6,022 nucleotides of DNA from an uncultured Clostridia bacterium (GTDB lineage Bacteria; Bacillota; Clostridia; Oscillospirales; Acutalibacteraceae): the NCBI GenBank assembly GCA_944381295.1, contig CALWKP010000173.1, positions 1 through 6,022 on the forward strand. Direction: 5' to 3'. Below, piece by piece: positions 1-6,013 of this stretch; position 1 is the first letter of the stretch; each line of letters starts with the position of its first letter. The notes below the pieces were generated by a model. It was not told the DNA's origin, searched no databases, and saw only the letters and a program-made list of their open reading frames with translations. Made by a program: the position numbers and the translations under genes.

Positions 1-543
1 CTTCGCTCTGGAAATTGCATCCTTTTCCCGCTGCGGTGTTCCTCCTTCCTGATCGGTACCACTCCAGGAAATCACCGATTCTAATGTCGTATTCATCACG
101 CTAAACGCTAACCGGAGCTGCTTCTCCATAATCGTTACGCCAGACATAGCTTCCGTAGCCAGCACGGCAAGCAGAACTGCCGCCTTATGTTTTGAAATCG
201 ACGGTTTCTTCCCTAAAGAAAACCGTGCCTCATAATACCGCTGAAACCGATCCAGGATAGCTTTCATTGGCGCAGGAAAAGATAGATTATACACCGGCGA
301 CGCTACTACTACTAGGTCTGCCTCCCGATACAACTGGTCCACTTCGTCCATGTCGTGCTGTGCGCATGTTTCCTCTGTCTTACATACCCCGCATGCAGTA
401 CACGGCAAAAAATGCTCCCGGTAACTGTCCACGATTTTTATGGTATCTCCATCCTGTCGAAACGGCTCCACAAATGCTTTCACCATCCGTCCTGTTCTTC
501 CATCCGGCTACGGCGAACCAAAAAACACCAAGATATTTCTCAT
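1..543 (-). pseudogene. Flavodoxin-fold NAD(P)H-dependent oxidoreductase, iron-sulfur-flavoprotein-like, interrupted by an in-frame TAG; 3' end beyond the window
   Basis: Reading the minus strand from ATG at 543 gives MRNILVFFGSP, then TAG (510-508), then an open frame to the window edge, 181 codons in all. The start MRNILVFFGSP and the PDGRT after the stop resemble the FMN phosphate-binding loop of this family (GSPR.xGxT type), so the TAG falls inside the cofactor loop. Cysteines 48, 51, 54 and 60 form C-x2-C-x2-C-x5-C, the compact spacing used for a [4Fe-4S] cluster in iron-sulfur flavoproteins. Residues 76-98 (DLVVVASPVYNLSFPAPMKA then ILD) are the typical flavodoxin-family strand and loop. 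Members bind FMN and reduce small molecules or act in electron transfer; the substrate is unknown. Restart at ATG 486 (codon 20) would lack the FMN loop. Eight of the twelve Arg codons are CGG, unlike the CGT/CGC-rich pheS. Family placement is fairly sure; whether the gene is dead, misread at one base or suppressed is open. Confidence 0.75.
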
Positions 544-577
544 GAAAACGCCACGCTTTCCAAAAACTTACCAGTTT

Positions 578-606
578 ATTCTAACATTCCTTTTTGCTCT
601 GCACAA
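578..606 (-). promoter_or_regulatory. Predicted sigma-A promoter of the flavoprotein gene
   Basis: On the minus strand TTGTGC (606-601) and TAGAAT (583-578) are separated by 17 bp, and a TG one base before the -10 box gives an extended -10. The predicted start of transcription is near 571, leaving a leader of about 28 nt. The only ribosome-binding-like sequence is GGAAAG at 561-556, 12 nt from the ATG, which is long. The -35 box is weak (3 of 6), so the call rests mainly on the -10 and spacing. Confidence 0.45.
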
Positions 607-651
607 GTATTCTCTTTTTTTCGTTTTCAGCCTAATTTCCCACAAATCCAC

Positions 652-680
652 TTGCAATCGGCCCCGTAACGTGTTATGAT
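652..680 (+). promoter_or_regulatory. Predicted sigma-A promoter of the pheST operon
   Basis: TTGCAA (652-657) and TATGAT (675-680) lie 17 bp apart, matching 4 of 6 and 5 of 6 consensus bases. Transcription would start near 687, just upstream of the first paired bases of the T-box leader, which supports the assignment. It diverges from the predicted promoter of the flavoprotein gene; the two -35 boxes are about 45 bp apart. Confidence 0.7.
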
Positions 681-686
681 AAGAAA

Positions 687-940
687 AATTAGAAACGCTA
701 TGAAAAAGGAAAGTAGCCTTCCTGATCCTGGACAGAGAGAGTGTGCCGCTGGCTGGAAGCACGTTTGCGGGTATCGGAAGAGGAAGTTCCCTTTGGAGCG
801 GTGCAGCTGAACGTTTTGTTAGTAGGCTGCAACGGAAGACACCGTTACTTGTCACGAAAGTGTTTGCTTTTGCAAAAATAAGGGTGGTACCGCGGAGTGT
901 TGCGCCTTCGTCCCTTTTCGGGGAGGAGGCCTTTTTTATT
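687..940 (+). ncRNA. T-box riboswitch (tRNA-Phe-sensing leader of pheST)
   Basis: The hallmark T-box AGGGTGGTACCGCGG is at 881-895; its TGGT bulge can pair with the ACCA end of tRNA-Phe, whose discriminator base is A. Stem I can be folded by hand: base 696-699 with 797-800, lower helix 705-709 with 790-794, the AGTA loop element at 712-715, middle helix 718-722 with 776-780, the AGAGAG bulge at 735-740, and the distal hairpin 743-746 with 759-762. The 3' side of the specifier loop reads GAAG-TTC with TTC at 787-789, a phenylalanine codon, agreeing with the downstream gene. A stem III hairpin (831-835 with 842-846) follows. Uncharged tRNA-Phe should stabilise the antiterminator (881-884 pairing with 912-915) and allow transcription of pheST; charged tRNA allows the terminator to form. 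The start is inferred from the promoter. Class and specificity are confident; exact helix borders are hand-drawn. Confidence 0.93.
904..940 (+). terminator. T-box leader terminator (attenuator) hairpin
   Basis: An 11-position stem (904-914 with 920-930, one internal mismatch and G-U pairs) closes a TTTTC loop and is followed by CTTTTTTATT. Its 5' arm contains the GTCCC that would pair with the T-box AGGG in the antiterminator, so the two structures are mutually exclusive, as expected for this riboswitch class. Confidence 0.88.
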
Positions 941-995
941 TGCTTTCACCCCGGGAGCAATTTTCGGAAAGATTGGAAAGAAAGGAAGACATTTG

Positions 996-2015
996 ATGAA
1001 ACAGGCATTAGAAGCCATCCGCAGCCAGGCTGCAAAAGAACTTGCAGCTGCGGAAAATCAGCAATCGCTGGAATCTCTTCGGGTAAAATACCTCGGAAAA
1101 AAAGGCGAATTAACCTCTATTTTAAAGCAAATGGGAAAACTTTCCCCAGAGGAACGTCCGGTCATCGGTCAGTTAGCCAATGATGTGCGCGCGTTTATCG
1201 AACAGGATTTGGAAAAAAGATCCGCAGAACTAAAGGCCGCTGAACTCGAAAAAAGGCTCCAAACTGAAACCATCGATGTCACGATGCCAGGAAAACGCCA
1301 CGAACTGGGCTGCAAACATCCACTTTCTATCGTCCTTGACGAACTGAAAGAAATTTTTATTGGTATGGGCTTTGAGATCGTAGAAGGTCCCGAAGTAGAA
1401 CTTGATTACTATAACTTTGAGGCCCTGAACATCCCCAAAAACCATCCTGCACGTGATACGCAAGATACATTTTATATTAATGACAACATTGTGCTTCGCA
1501 CACAAACTTCTCCGGTTCAGATCCGGACCATGGAAAAGAAAAAGCCTCCGATCCGTGTCATCTCTCCCGGACGCGTTTACCGTTCCGACGCTGTGGACGC
1601 CACCCACTCGCCCTTGTTCCATCCGATCGAGGGTCTGGTTGTCGATAAAGGGATCACTTTCGCCGACTTGAAAGGCACCCTCGAAGTTTTTGTCAAACAG
1701 CTTTATGGCGAAGATTCCGTTGTGCGCTTTCGCCCGCATCACTTCCCCTTTACAGAACCCTCTGCAGAACTTGATGTCCAGTGCTTCAACTGCCATGGAG
1801 AAGGCTGCCGTCTCTGCAAAGGCGAAGGCTGGATCGAAATCCTTGGCTGCGGGATGGTTCATCCGAAAGTTTTGGCGAACTGTGATATCGATCCCGAAGT
1901 ATACAGCGGTTTTGCTTTTGGTATGGGTCTCGAACGTCTCGTTATGCGCCGCTATAATATTGACGACCTGCGTCTGTTCTATGAAAACGATGTCAGGTTC
2001 TTAAAACAGTTTTAA
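996..2015 (+). CDS. pheS: Phenylalanine--tRNA ligase alpha subunit
   Basis: This is the catalytic chain of the class II (alpha-beta)2 phenylalanyl-tRNA synthetase, which activates Phe with ATP and charges tRNA-Phe in the cytoplasm. The product is 339 residues, normal for the family. Residues 1 to about 90 form the tRNA-contacting N-terminal coiled coil. The class II core follows: GFEIVEGPEVE (125-135), motif 2 region RVYRSDAVDATHSPLFHPIEG (within 193-213), the Phe-pocket segment FPFTEPSAELD (250-260), and motif 3 GFAFGMGLERLVM (305-317). Cysteines 263, 266, 271 and 274 form a CxxC-x4-CxxC insert seen in many Gram-positive PheS proteins and absent from enterobacterial ones. The start at 996 is chosen because AAGGAAG sits 7 nt upstream and the protein begins like other PheS; an in-frame GTG at 897 lies inside the T-box and is not credible. 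pheT follows after 15 nt. Confidence 0.98.
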   Translation: MKQALEAIRSQAAKELAAAENQQSLESLRVKYLGKKGELTSILKQMGKLSPEERPVIGQLANDVRAFIEQDLEKRSAELKAAELEKRLQTETIDVTMPGKRHELGCKHPLSIVLDELKEIFIGMGFEIVEGPEVELDYYNFEALNIPKNHPARDTQDTFYINDNIVLRTQTSPVQIRTMEKKKPPIRVISPGRVYRSDAVDATHSPLFHPIEGLVVDKGITFADLKGTLEVFVKQLYGEDSVVRFRPHHFPFTEPSAELDVQCFNCHGEGCRLCKGEGWIEILGCGMVHPKVLANCDIDPEVYSGFAFGMGLERLVMRRYNIDDLRLFYENDVRFLKQF

Positions 2016-2020
2016 GGAGG
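2014..2020 (+). promoter_or_regulatory. Ribosome binding site of pheT overlapping the pheS stop codon
   Basis: AAGGAGG is a near-perfect Shine-Dalgarno sequence 10 nt before the pheT ATG, and its first two bases are the last two of the pheS TAA. A ribosome ending pheS would sit on it, which suggests translational coupling and balanced subunit synthesis. Confidence 0.8.
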
Positions 2021-2030
2021 CACTGCAAGT

Positions 2031-4412
2031 ATGAATCTTTCAATGAAATGGCTGAACGAATTTGTTCCTGTGGATATGGAACCCCGTGCCTTCTCGGAAG
2101 CGATGACTATGAGCGGCTCCAAAGTGGAAGGTTGGGAACTGGAAGGCGCTGAGATCGACAATGTCGTTGTCGGGAAAGTCTTATCGATAGAAAAGCATCC
2201 TGATTCCGACCATCTTGTGATCTGTCAGGTGGATGTTGGAAACGGCGATCCCTTGCAAATCGTCACCGGTGCATCCAACCTCACCCCCGGCGACATTGTC
2301 CCGGTTGCGCTGGATGGCTCCAAACTGCCTGGAGGCGTTGCGATCAAAAAAGGGAAACTTCGCGGCGTGGAAAGCAACGGGATGCTCTGCTCTCTGGGCG
2401 AGCTTGGCTTGACAACCCATGATTTTCCCTATGCAATCGAAAATGGCATTTTTGTCCTCGGCGATGACTGCGACCGGACATTAGGCACTCCGATTTGTGA
2501 TGCCATCGGTCTGAACGATACCAAAGTCAAATTTGAGATTACTTCCAATCGTCCTGACTGTTTCTCCGTAATAGGACTTGCCAGGGAGGCTGCCGCTACT
2601 TTCCAGAAAGAGCTTACTCTCCACACTCCAAGCGTCAAAGGTGGGCATGGTTCTGCGATCGGTATGCTGGATGTAAAAGTGGAAGAACCTTCCCTCTGTT
2701 ACAATTACAGCGCACGGATCGTTAAAAATGTCCGTGTAAAACCCTCCCCTCGCTGGATGCGGGAACGTCTCCGCGCTATGGGTGTCCGTCCGATCAACAA
2801 TATCGTGGATATCACAAACTATGTCATGTTGGAATATGGACAGCCTATGCACGCTTTTGACCTTCGCTTTATCGATGAAGCCAAGATTCGTGTCCGTCTT
2901 GCTCGTGACGGCGAAACAATCACCACTCTTGACGGCGCAGATCGTACCTTGACCAGCAAAAATCTGGTGATCGCCGATGCTCATAAACCTGTTGCTATTG
3001 CCGGTGTCATGGGCGGGGAATACAGCGGAATCATGGACGACACCACAACGATTGTTTTTGAATCTGCTTGCTTCAATGCGCCTTCTGTACGAGTTACTGC
3101 ACGCGATCAGGGCATGCGGACCGACGCATCTTCCCGTTATGAAAAAGGACTTGACCCGAACAACTGCCTGCCTGCTTTGGAACGCGCTTGTGAACTGGTA
3201 GAACTTCTGGATGCAGGCGATGTGCTCGACGGCATTCTGACAGATGACCATTCCTCCAAGGAACGCCGCCGGATCAAGCTTGATGTTGACTGGATCAACC
3301 GTTTCCTGGATATCAACCTTTCTGCGGACGAAATGAAAGCGATTTTAACTAAGCTGGCCTGCGAATTTGACGGCGATGATATTTTGGTGCCTACTTTCCG
3401 TCCTGACTTGGAACACAAAGCCGATATTGCCGAAGAAATTGCCCGCTTCTATGGGTATAATAAAATTCCAGGAACAAAACTTACCGGCGCATCAGAAGGA
3501 AAATATACTCCGGAACAAAAATTCAGTGCAACAGTCAGCAGCACTATGCTCGCTTTGGGCTTGAGCGAAATTATGACGTATTCTTTCATCAGTTCCAAAT
3601 ATTATGACCGTATTCTGATGCCGGAAAACGATCCGCTTCGAAATTCGATTGTGATTTCCAACCCGCTTGGCGAGGATACCAGCATCATGCGTACCGTGGC
3701 TCTTCCGTCTATGATGGAGGTTCTTGCACGCAACTACAACAATCGCAATCCTTCCGCAGCATTATTTGAACTGGCTTCGGAATATATTCCTACTGCTCCA
3801 GATGCTCTGCCGAATGAAAAAGTAACTTTAATCGGAGGACTTTATGGAAACGGAGCCGATTATTTTACTCTCAAAGGTATTGTGGAAGAATTGCTTGACA
3901 GGCTTTCCATTACAGATTATGATGTGGAAGCATCTACAAAAGAGTACAGCTATCATCCCGGCAGATGCGCTGTCCTGACGGTAAATGGAAAACGTCTTGG
4001 GGTGTTGGGAGAAATCCATCCCAGATGCGCTGAAAACTACGGCATTAAAGAACGCGTTTACTCGTTCTCTCTGGACATGGATGCCTTGTTCTCCTGCGGT
4101 CAGGCAGAAAAATCCTATCATCCGTTGCCGAAATTCCCTGCCGTCACGCGCGACCTGGCTTTAATCTGCGATGATACCATCCCCGTTTTGACGCTGGAAA
4201 AAGCAATCCGGAAAGGCGCTGGCACATTACTTGAAAAAATCAATCTTTTTGACGTTTATCGCGGGGAACAGATTGAATCCGGGAAAAAGAGTGTCGCTTT
4301 CAGCATTGTTCTGCGTTCTCCTGATGCTACTCTTACCGATGATCAAACAAACGAGGCTTTAAAGGAAGTCATGAAAGAATTGGAAAAGGCTGGCGCGGTA
4401 CTGCGTGCATAA
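2031..4412 (+). CDS. pheT: Phenylalanine--tRNA ligase beta subunit
   Basis: This is the large chain of the same synthetase. It binds tRNA-Phe, supports the alpha active site and carries the editing site that hydrolyses Tyr-tRNA-Phe. The 793 residues match the usual bacterial length of about 800 and all expected domains are present: EMAP-like tRNA-binding domain about 40-150 (VVGKVLSIEKHPDSDHL, 46-62), the conserved TSNRPDC segment at 171-177, B3/B4 editing domain about 213-390, B5 domain about 412-480, an inactive class II-like core about 490-690, and a C-terminal ferredoxin-fold anticodon-binding domain (FDX-ACB) about 698-791 (FPAVTRDLAL at 702-711). There is no frameshift or truncation. 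It is translated from a strong Shine-Dalgarno site and co-transcribed with pheS under T-box control. No convincing terminator follows it, so some read-through into the next gene is possible. Confidence 0.98.
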   Translation: MNLSMKWLNEFVPVDMEPRAFSEAMTMSGSKVEGWELEGAEIDNVVVGKVLSIEKHPDSDHLVICQVDVGNGDPLQIVTGASNLTPGDIVPVALDGSKLPGGVAIKKGKLRGVESNGMLCSLGELGLTTHDFPYAIENGIFVLGDDCDRTLGTPICDAIGLNDTKVKFEITSNRPDCFSVIGLAREAAATFQKELTLHTPSVKGGHGSAIGMLDVKVEEPSLCYNYSARIVKNVRVKPSPRWMRERLRAMGVRPINNIVDITNYVMLEYGQPMHAFDLRFIDEAKIRVRLARDGETITTLDGADRTLTSKNLVIADAHKPVAIAGVMGGEYSGIMDDTTTIVFESACFNAPSVRVTARDQGMRTDASSRYEKGLDPNNCLPALERACELVELLDAGDVLDGILTDDHSSKERRRIKLDVDWINRFLDINLSADEMKAILTKLACEFDGDDILVPTFRPDLEHKADIAEEIARFYGYNKIPGTKLTGASEGKYTPEQKFSATVSSTMLALGLSEIMTYSFISSKYYDRILMPENDPLRNSIVISNPLGEDTSIMRTVALPSMMEVLARNYNNRNPSAALFELASEYIPTAPDALPNEKVTLIGGLYGNGADYFTLKGIVEELLDRLSITDYDVEASTKEYSYHPGRCAVLTVNGKRLGVLGEIHPRCAENYGIKERVYSFSLDMDALFSCGQAEKSYHPLPKFPAVTRDLALICDDTIPVLTLEKAIRKGAGTLLEKINLFDVYRGEQIESGKKSVAFSIVLRSPDATLTDDQTNEALKEVMKELEKAGAVLRA

Positions 4413-4438
4413 TTCACAAATTCTTTGCTCTTTTTCTC

Positions 4439-4467
4439 TTGTAATATTTGCCGGGATGTTGTATTAT
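4439..4467 (+). promoter_or_regulatory. Predicted sigma-A promoter of the ireB-family gene
   Basis: TTGTAA (4439-4444) and TATTAT (4462-4467) are 17 bp apart, matching 4 of 6 and 5 of 6 consensus bases. Transcription from near 4474 would give a leader of only about 15 nt that still contains the GGGGGTG ribosome binding site (4477-4483). This would free the gene from T-box control of pheST. Confidence 0.6.
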
Positions 4468-4489
4468 GACAATATTGGGGGTGTTCTAA

Positions 4490-4735
4490 ATGTTCGATAA
4501 AACTATGACCTTTTCTTTTCCCAGTGACCGGGAAGCGGATATTAAGACGACGTTGACTGAGGTCTACGATGCATTAAAAGAAAAAGGTTACAACCCTATT
4601 AATCAAATTGTTGGATATATCCTTTCGGAAGATCCCACTTATATTACGACCCATAATAATGCAAGGAGTCTCATCCGGCGAATTGACCGTGATGAACTGT
4701 TACAGGTCCTAGTAAAATCTTATCTGGGTGAATAA
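4490..4735 (+). CDS. ireB: IreB-family regulatory phosphoprotein (UPF0297)
   Basis: The 81-residue product contains the family signature: LTEVYDALKEKGYNPINQIVGY (22-43) followed by LSEDPTYITTHNNARSLIRRIDRDELLQVLVKSYL (45-79). In Enterococcus faecalis, IreB is a small cytoplasmic dimeric protein phosphorylated on N-terminal threonines by the PASTA kinase IreK, and it lowers intrinsic cephalosporin resistance. Thr5 and Thr7 in MFDKTMTF are the candidate phosphorylation sites here; that is an inference from position. No transmembrane segment is seen. The ATG is preceded by GGGGGTG with a 6-nt gap, and the gene ends with two consecutive TAA codons. In many Bacillota the homologue (yrzL) lies between alaS and ruvX (yrrK)-yrzB; here it follows pheT, has its own predicted promoter and terminator, and no ruvX-like gene follows. 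Family assignment is secure, while the exact role in this organism is inferred. Confidence 0.93.
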   Translation: MFDKTMTFSFPSDREADIKTTLTEVYDALKEKGYNPINQIVGYILSEDPTYITTHNNARSLIRRIDRDELLQVLVKSYLGE

Positions 4736-4743
4736 TAAGCTGT

Positions 4744-4773
4744 GGAGACGCGTTTTTTCTGAAACGCGTCTCC
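4744..4773 (+). terminator. Intrinsic terminator of the ireB-family gene
   Basis: A perfect 12-bp stem (4744-4755 with 4762-4773) closes a 6-nt loop only 8 nt after the stop codon. The tail TTCCATTTCATT is T-rich but interrupted, so termination may be incomplete and finished by the stronger inverted repeat just downstream. Confidence 0.75.
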
Positions 4774-4789
4774 TTCCATTTCATTACTA

Positions 4790-4836
4790 AAAAGGCAGGA
4801 GCAGAATGTCTCAAAAACATTCTGCTCCTGCCTTTT
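4790..4836. terminator. Perfect 20-bp inverted repeat, probable bidirectional terminator between convergent genes
   Basis: Positions 4790-4809 and 4817-4836 are exact reverse complements around the 7-nt loop CTCAAAA. The plus-strand hairpin ends in CCTTTTAT and the minus-strand hairpin ends in CCTTTTTAG, so each direction has a short U-tract. It lies between the end of ireB (4735) and the end of the convergent secreted-protein gene (4879), which is where a shared terminator is expected. It is the only plausible terminator of the minus-strand gene, 43 nt beyond its stop. No longer repeat or transposon end is seen around it. Confidence 0.8.
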
Positions 4837-4878
4837 ATGCAAGCTTCATAGAGAGACCAACGGTAAAACGTAACCTTT

Positions 4879-5853
4879 TCAAGGCCTTTCCACTAATTGG
4901 AAAATATTGCTGTCCCCTTGACGAATCCCCATTAATCCGGAGGCATTTGCTCCATCAGCAAATATCATTGCACGGGAAATTTTTCCATCTTGATCTTTCC
5001 ACAGCAACAAATGATCTCCAGAATTCAACGTTGTTATTGCGGCTGCTTCTCCTGTTGAAGCCTCTGCTTTAAATTCTTTGTCAAAAGTAAGAGCTTTTCC
5101 ATTACTGGTTTTCAGAACAGTGCTTCCATCTTTCTGGGGATAGACAGCGCTTACTTTACAATATTCTGGCACTCGATAATCTGCTGGAATATTACATAAG
5201 ACCAGTTCTGCCGAAGCAATCGGGGGATAGCTAAGCGCCATCGCCGGCCCTATATAAGCATACACAGTTTGTGTTTTACCCAAAACGCTCTGATCAACAG
5301 CAACTCCGCTTACTGCATCCAAAATTTTGGTTTCTTCTGAAATTGTAAGATACATATCTCCCGTTGGAGAAGAACTGCTTAAAAAGTAGCGGCCATCCTG
5401 AATACTCAGCGAACCGAATACATATGTCCCTACCAGTGCATCCTGATTCCATTCTTCCCTCAGTTCTTCATAACTTGGAACCTTTTCTGTTACATTCTCC
5501 ATGACAAACAAGGCATTCGAAATCGGCGGATTACTTCTGGTCATCACTGCACTGGTATATGCATATAATATCTGTCCATTTTCCAAGGAATTCGCGGTAA
5601 TTGGTGTACCTGTCTCTTCATTGAGCAATACCGTATCTTCTGTCAAGTTCAATATGATTGACTGTTCTTCTGATTCTTTTTCAGGAGTCAAAAGCAAGTT
5701 CCCATTCTCCAGCCAAGATGCTGTTCCTGAAACTAAGATAACCGAATCTTCTTCAGATACGGTTTCCGCTGCGGAAACCCCCATAGGAACAGCCCCCAAA
5801 AATGTTAGACACATGGCTGCTGCAAAAAATTTCCGAACAAATCCTTTTTTCAT
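4879..5853 (-). CDS. Secreted protein of unknown function with about three internal repeats
   Basis: The 324-residue product starts MKKGFVRKFF, followed by a hydrophobic stretch (11-26) and a VSA-A cleavage site after Ala28: a standard Sec signal peptide with no clear lipobox, sorting motif or later membrane segment, so it is probably released or loosely bound outside the membrane. The mature part contains a repeated beta-rich unit. Residues about 40-122 and 142-222 align clearly: each has a VxG start, an LT or IS-E-T turn (70-74, 170-175), then YAY (97-99, 198-200), M-x2-S-x-PPI (104-111, 205-212) and A-x2-V or A-x2-L. Residues about 232-300 look like a third, more diverged copy lacking the PPI segment. 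The style recalls exported proteins of anaerobic Bacillota with stalk-like or copper-amine-oxidase-N-like repeats, but no named family or catalytic residue can be assigned. ATG at 5853 is supported by GAAGG 7 nt upstream (5865-5861) and by the signal peptide. It is convergent with ireB and appears monocistronic. Confidence 0.9.
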   Translation of the reverse strand: MKKGFVRKFFAAAMCLTFLGAVPMGVSAAETVSEEDSVILVSGTASWLENGNLLLTPEKESEEQSIILNLTEDTVLLNEETGTPITANSLENGQILYAYTSAVMTRSNPPISNALFVMENVTEKVPSYEELREEWNQDALVGTYVFGSLSIQDGRYFLSSSSPTGDMYLTISEETKILDAVSGVAVDQSVLGKTQTVYAYIGPAMALSYPPIASAELVLCNIPADYRVPEYCKVSAVYPQKDGSTVLKTSNGKALTFDKEFKAEASTGEAAAITTLNSGDHLLLWKDQDGKISRAMIFADGANASGLMGIRQGDSNIFQLVERP

Positions 5854-5966
5854 TTTGTTGCCTTCATCCTTTCACAATGTTTTCTGTCTTTTTCAAAAGC
5901 TTTGCAAATGCTTTCACTGATAATACAAATTATGGAGAGAGATTATTGCAAAAAATTTTTCTTTTT
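5854..5966 (-). other. Long AT-rich 5' leader of the secreted-protein gene
   Basis: About 113 nt separate the predicted transcription start from the ATG. The stretch holds the GAAGG ribosome binding site near its 3' end and an imperfect palindrome AAAGC...GCTTT around TTTGCAAA (5897-5914). I see no recognisable riboswitch, T-box or terminator in it. Confidence 0.35.
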
Positions 5967-5972
5967 TATTTC

Positions 5973-6001
5973 TCTATAACCCTTTCTTGTGATATTGTCA
6001 A
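5973..6001 (-). promoter_or_regulatory. Predicted sigma-A promoter of the secreted-protein gene
   Basis: On the minus strand a perfect TTGACA (6001-5996) is followed after 17 bp by TATAGA (5978-5973, 4 of 6). Transcription from near 5966 would give a leader of about 113 nt before the ATG. No closer promoter of similar quality is seen. Confidence 0.6.
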
Positions 6002-6013
6002 GATTAGTTGACA
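5996..6013. promoter_or_regulatory. Palindrome of face-to-face -35 boxes (possible divergent promoter or operator)
   Basis: TGTCAA (5996-6001) and TTGACA (6008-6013) are exact inverted repeats around a 6-nt spacer. The left arm is the -35 box of the predicted minus-strand promoter. The right arm reads as a perfect plus-strand -35 whose -10, if present, would lie just outside the window. A dimeric regulator could also bind this 18-bp site. The sequence is certain; both roles are inferred. Confidence 0.4.

Noticed and set aside
267..679. Short plus-strand frames over the flavoprotein gene and promoter region
   Set aside because: The minus strand gives clear flavodoxin-family protein; the plus-strand translations are low-complexity and unlike any family.
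897..995. N-terminal extension of pheS from an in-frame GTG at 897
   Set aside because: It lies within the T-box terminator, has no ribosome binding site, and adds 33 residues not expected in PheS; ATG 996 has a good Shine-Dalgarno and family-like start.
743..1183. 146-codon plus-strand open frame across the T-box and the start of pheS
   Set aside because: It overlaps a structured leader and pheS in another frame, and its translation has no recognisable domain.
1230..1862. 210-codon minus-strand open frame opposite pheS
   Set aside because: It is antisense to a conserved pheS core and has no protein-like features; a shadow frame.
2481..3251. 256-codon minus-strand open frame opposite pheT
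   Set aside because: It is antisense to the conserved editing domain of pheT; its length comes from codon bias on the coding strand.
4413..4438. Terminator after pheT
   Set aside because: The stretch is pyrimidine-rich but I find no stable hairpin before the T-run.
4744..4836. CRISPR repeat or transposon end
   Set aside because: There are only two unrelated hairpins, with no repeated spacer pattern, transposase or target duplication; termination explains both.
4806..5072. 88-codon plus-strand frame starting in the 20-bp inverted repeat
   Set aside because: It starts inside a terminator hairpin and runs antisense to the secreted-protein gene.
5501..6011. Plus-strand frames opposite the signal peptide and leader of the secreted-protein gene
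   Set aside because: The minus-strand product has a clear signal peptide and repeats; the plus-strand frames are shadows and AT-rich leader sequence.
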